Positions 61,591-64,000 of a stretch of DNA of 64,000 nt are shown piece after piece (within the stretch, counting starts at the first letter, position 1; each line of letters starts with the position of its first letter). The notes under the pieces are model-generated. The model saw only the letters and a list, made by a program, of their open reading frames with translations. It was not told the DNA's origin and did no database searches. A program made the translations under genes and the position numbers. Source of the DNA: an uncultured Lachnospiraceae bacterium (GTDB lineage Bacteria > Bacillota > Clostridia > Lachnospirales > Lachnospiraceae); NCBI GenBank assembly GCA_910579865.1, contig CAJTXA010000008.1, positions 62,001 to 126,000 of the forward strand, given 5' to 3'.

Positions 61591-62923
61591 ACATATGACA
61601 GAACAACAGGCACGTGAAGAGATTTTAAGTATGACAGAAGCATATTATCATCAGTTTCATCAAAAGAAAAAGGAGTTTCAAGAAGGGGATCGGATTGCTT
61701 ATGCTTCTAGAGTTTATGATAGTGAAGAGATGAAAAATTTAGTGGATAGTGCATTGGAATTTTGGCTGACTTCTGGAAGATATACAGAGGAATTTGAACG
61801 GGAATTTGCAAAGTATCTTGGAGTTTCTTATTGTTCACTGGTAAACTCTGGTTCTTCTGCAAATCTAGTTGCTTTTATGGCTTTGACTTCTTTAGAACTG
61901 GGAGAACGAAGAATTAAGCGAGGAGATGAAGTAATTACAGTGGCAGCAGGATTTCCTACTACAGTAGCACCAATGATTCAGTATGGAGCAGTTCCTGTAT
62001 TTGTAGATGTTACAATTCCACAGGCAAATTTGGATATTTGTCAGTTAGAGGCTGCGCTTTCTGAAAAGACAAAAGCTGTGATGATGGCACATACATTGGG
62101 AAATCCATTTGATCTTGCTGCAATAAAGGAATTTTGTGATCGGCATGAACTTTGGCTGGTAGAGGATAACTGTGATGCACTTGGAACGGAATATACAATA
62201 AATGGAGAAACAAAACTAACAGGAACAATTGGAGATATTGGAACTTCTAGTTTCTATCCTCCACATCATATGACAATGGGAGAAGGAGGAGCAGTTTATA
62301 CAAGTAATCCTCTTTTGCATAAGCTGATTCGTTCTTTCCGTGACTGGGGACGTGACTGTGCTTGTCCTTCTGGAAGAGATAATCTTTGTGGACATCGATT
62401 TGACAAACAATATGGAGAATTACCACTTGGATACGATCATAAATATGTTTACTCTCATTTTGGATATAACTTGAAAGCAACCGATATGCAGGCAGCAATA
62501 GGATGTGCTCAGTTAAAGAAATTTCCATCATTTGTGGAAAGACGAAGACATAACTTTGAACGTTTAAAGGCAGCTCTTTTGGATTGCAAAGAGTGGTTAA
62601 TTTTGCCAGAGGCGTGTCCAAATTCAAAACCAAGTTGGTTTGGATTTTTGATTACCTGTAAAGAGGGAGTGGATCGCAATCGGATAGTACAATATTTAGA
62701 GGAAAATGGGGTACAAACTCGGATGTTATTTGCAGGAAATTTAACGAAGCATCCTTGTTTTGATTCGATGCGCCAGACAAAGACAGGCTATCGAATTGTT
62801 GGAACATTAAAAGAAACCGATCGAATTATGAATTGTAGTTTTTGGGTTGGTGTTTATCCGGGGATGACCGATAAAATGATTGATTATATGGCAGAGGTGA
62901 TAAAAAAAGCCTGCCGGAGGTAA
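61583..62923 (+). CDS. rfbH: CDP-4-dehydro-6-deoxyglucose 3-dehydrase (E1)
   Basis: A 446-residue enzyme with PMP and an iron-sulfur cluster that removes the C3 hydroxyl. The usual PLP lysine is replaced by histidine (H229 in YPPHHMTMGEGG), the hallmark of E1/ColD-like dehydrases. Cluster ligands are likely C197 (EDNCDAL), C259, C261 and C269 (DCACPSGRDNLC). It needs an electron-donating reductase (E3, AscD/RfbI) that is not in the window. The ATG at 61583 has AAGGAG eight bases upstream. Confidence 0.94.
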   Translation: MFEHMTEQQAREEILSMTEAYYHQFHQKKKEFQEGDRIAYASRVYDSEEMKNLVDSALEFWLTSGRYTEEFEREFAKYLGVSYCSLVNSGSSANLVAFMALTSLELGERRIKRGDEVITVAAGFPTTVAPMIQYGAVPVFVDVTIPQANLDICQLEAALSEKTKAVMMAHTLGNPFDLAAIKEFCDRHELWLVEDNCDALGTEYTINGETKLTGTIGDIGTSSFYPPHHMTMGEGGAVYTSNPLLHKLIRSFRDWGRDCACPSGRDNLCGHRFDKQYGELPLGYDHKYVYSHFGYNLKATDMQAAIGCAQLKKFPSFVERRRHNFERLKAALLDCKEWLILPEACPNSKPSWFGFLITCKEGVDRNRIVQYLEENGVQTRMLFAGNLTKHPCFDSMRQTKTGYRIVGTLKETDRIMNCSFWVGVYPGMTDKMIDYMAEVIKKACRR

Positions 62924-62926
62924 GAA

Positions 62927-63775
62927 ATGAATAAAACAATGATAGAGAAAATCCATCAAGCAAATTTAGAGATTTTACTAGAGGTGGATCGAATCTGCAG
63001 AAAACATCAGATAGAATATCGACTAGATGCGGGAACCCTGATTGGCGCAGTGCGTCATCAGGGCTTTATTCCATGGGATGATGATGTCGATTTGGCATTT
63101 TTACGAAAAGATTATGAAAAATTTCTTCGGATTGCACCAAAAGAACTGAAAAAGGGACTTTCTATTTGGTTTCCAGATCAAACATGTGGAGGAAAGGCAT
63201 TTTATGATTTTACTCCCAAAATTATCTATGAAAATAGTCGAAAGTGTAATCCCAATTCAGAAACCGCTTTTTACGGAGAGGAATTAAATCACCTTTGTGT
63301 GGATTTATTTGTATTAGATGAAATAGCAGATGGAAAATTTGCACAAAAGATACAGATTCTTCGAATGAAAATAATCTATGGTATGGCTATGGCGCATCGC
63401 TATCGTTTGGATTTTCAAAAGTACCGAGGGATAAGTCGGCTTCAAGTAGCAATTCTTGCTACAGCAGGGAAGTGCTTTTCTATGAAGAGAATTTATCAAT
63501 GGGAGAAGAAAGCAGCACGTGCACAAGAAAATGGAAAAAGAAAACGGCTCTATTGGAGCAATTATCAACCAGATTTTGTGCATATGACTGTACCAAAAGA
63601 AGCAGAAGAAAAGGCAGAACTGGATTTTGAAGGATATCGGATGATGGTGCCAAAGGATTGGAATACCGTACTTACTGTAGTATATGGGGATTATATGACT
63701 CCTCCGCCAAAAGAAAAACAAGTAGCTACACATGGGGATATTTCAAACAAAGGTTTTTTTGTAGGAAAAATGTAA
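62927..63775 (+). CDS. LicD-family phospho-ligand transferase
   Basis: A 282-residue protein with the LicD/FukutinRP-like core: YRLDAGTLIGAVRHQGFIPWDDDVDL, where D51-D53 and D55 form the metal site. LicD enzymes transfer phosphocholine (or another phospho-ligand) to surface glycans. No licA/licC choline genes are nearby, so the group could be phosphoethanolamine or a different one. It begins 3 bases after rfbH with a GGAGGT site in rfbH's end. Confidence 0.88.
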   Translation: MNKTMIEKIHQANLEILLEVDRICRKHQIEYRLDAGTLIGAVRHQGFIPWDDDVDLAFLRKDYEKFLRIAPKELKKGLSIWFPDQTCGGKAFYDFTPKIIYENSRKCNPNSETAFYGEELNHLCVDLFVLDEIADGKFAQKIQILRMKIIYGMAMAHRYRLDFQKYRGISRLQVAILATAGKCFSMKRIYQWEKKAARAQENGKRKRLYWSNYQPDFVHMTVPKEAEEKAELDFEGYRMMVPKDWNTVLTVVYGDYMTPPPKEKQVATHGDISNKGFFVGKM

Positions 63776-63797
63776 GAATTTCGAAAATGAAATGATA

Positions 63798-63826
63798 TTG
63801 ATTCGTTAGGAGCAGAATGTTACAAT
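63798..63826 (+). promoter_or_regulatory. Candidate promoter of the last gene
   Basis: TTGATT (63798-63803), 17 bp, TACAAT (63821-63826). A second -10-like TATACT is at about 63833. The gene after licD therefore probably has its own start. Confidence 0.5.
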
Positions 63827-63877
63827 TCAATTATACTGTAATAGTGTCTAATAAGAGTGGTCAGGTGGTGATTCGAA

Positions 63878-64000
63878 TTGAAACGTAGGACAAAAAGTAT
63901 AATTGCAATGATAGCAGCAACAATTGTGCTGTCAGCCACTTCCACTGCAGTTCATGCGGAAAATAACGGATGGGTGCGGGAATGGGAAGACGGGGAGGTT
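63878..64000 (+). CDS. Start of a secreted protein (partial, 3' end cut off)
   Basis: The first 41 codons are visible: a TTG start with AGGTGGTGAT 5 bases before, then a typical signal peptide (MKRRTKSIIAMIAATIVLS followed by ATSTAVHA) with likely cleavage after AHA. The mature part begins ENNGWVREWEDGEV. The spaced W and G residues resemble choline-/cell-wall-binding repeats, but only one such unit is visible. Its location after licD makes a protein held on the decorated glycan conceivable. Function is not known. Confidence 0.7.
   Translation, partial: MKRRTKSIIAMIAATIVLSATSTAVHAENNGWVREWEDGEV

Noticed and set aside
62247..62633. A 128-codon minus-strand open frame inside rfbH
   Set aside because: It lies fully opposite a strongly conserved gene, has no ribosome site and encodes no recognisable motif.
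1..64000. CRISPR arrays, tRNA and rRNA genes
   Set aside because: No regularly spaced repeats, cloverleaf sequences or rRNA signatures were found on reading through; short tRNAs in the AT-rich gaps were looked for without success.

Overview
The window is low-GC DNA with Gram-positive style gene packing: strong AAGGAGG ribosome sites, TTGACA/TATAAT promoters and short operons closed by hairpin terminators. An alpha/beta-type spore protein, PTS sugar systems, a PadR/HAAS pair, the cdaA-cdaR-glmM block and the low GC point to an anaerobic spore-forming Clostridia, most likely a Lachnospiraceae gut bacterium. The genus cannot be fixed from sequence alone. I saw no rRNA, tRNA or CRISPR array.

Positions 1-6.6 kb hold beta-glucoside use (the tail of a PTS permease plus 6-phospho-beta-glucosidase) and, convergent to it, a sucrose operon (scrB, a PhnP-like metallo-hydrolase, scrA) divergent from a LacI-type regulator. 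Two clusters of 12-bp-spaced operator motifs lie between scrB and the regulator. Positions 7.7-16.6 kb carry a lone IS607-type serine recombinase, a translationally coupled pair (an RND/MMPL exporter with a bactofilin-like tail and a giant cell-surface GLUG/coiled-coil protein), a YdjM-like membrane protein and a MATE pump. Positions 16.6-21.3 kb are an alpha-glucoside operon (EIIA, LicT-like antiterminator, EIICB, GH4 enzyme) behind a consensus promoter and an antiterminator/terminator leader.

Positions 21.3-26.5 kb are a minus-strand operon: NCS1 permease, M29/NicX-like metalloenzyme, DUF917 protein, PfkB sugar kinase and DUF4867 protein. Its substrate is unknown. Positions 26.6-28.8 kb hold an orphan tyrosine recombinase followed by about 0.9 kb of very AT-rich, gene-free DNA with several hairpins and a possible structured RNA. 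Positions 28.8-35.2 kb are small housekeeping and sporulation-era units: PadR/HAAS, pyridoxal kinase, DUF4397 protein, FGGY kinase, SASP, an unknown protein and a lysophospholipase-like hydrolase.

Positions 35.3-41.4 kb are the c-di-AMP/cell-wall precursor block (two unknown membrane proteins, cdaA, cdaR, HPr, glmM), followed by a glycosyltransferase, a hybrid histidine kinase and a three-receiver response regulator. From 46.5 kb to the end is a surface-polysaccharide locus. It contains dTDP-L-rhamnose synthesis (rmlD, B, A, C), an ABC exporter (Wzt-like ATPase with sugar-binding tail, Wzm-like permease) with a methyltransferase between the two subunits, a double GT2, a GT-C enzyme, the first three enzymes of CDP-3,6-dideoxyhexose synthesis (rfbF, rfbG, rfbH), two unknown membrane proteins and a LicD enzyme. 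The start of a secreted protein runs off the end. Together these genes should build and export a rhamnose glycan carrying 3,6-dideoxyhexose and phospho-substituents. That is the most distinctive biology in the window.
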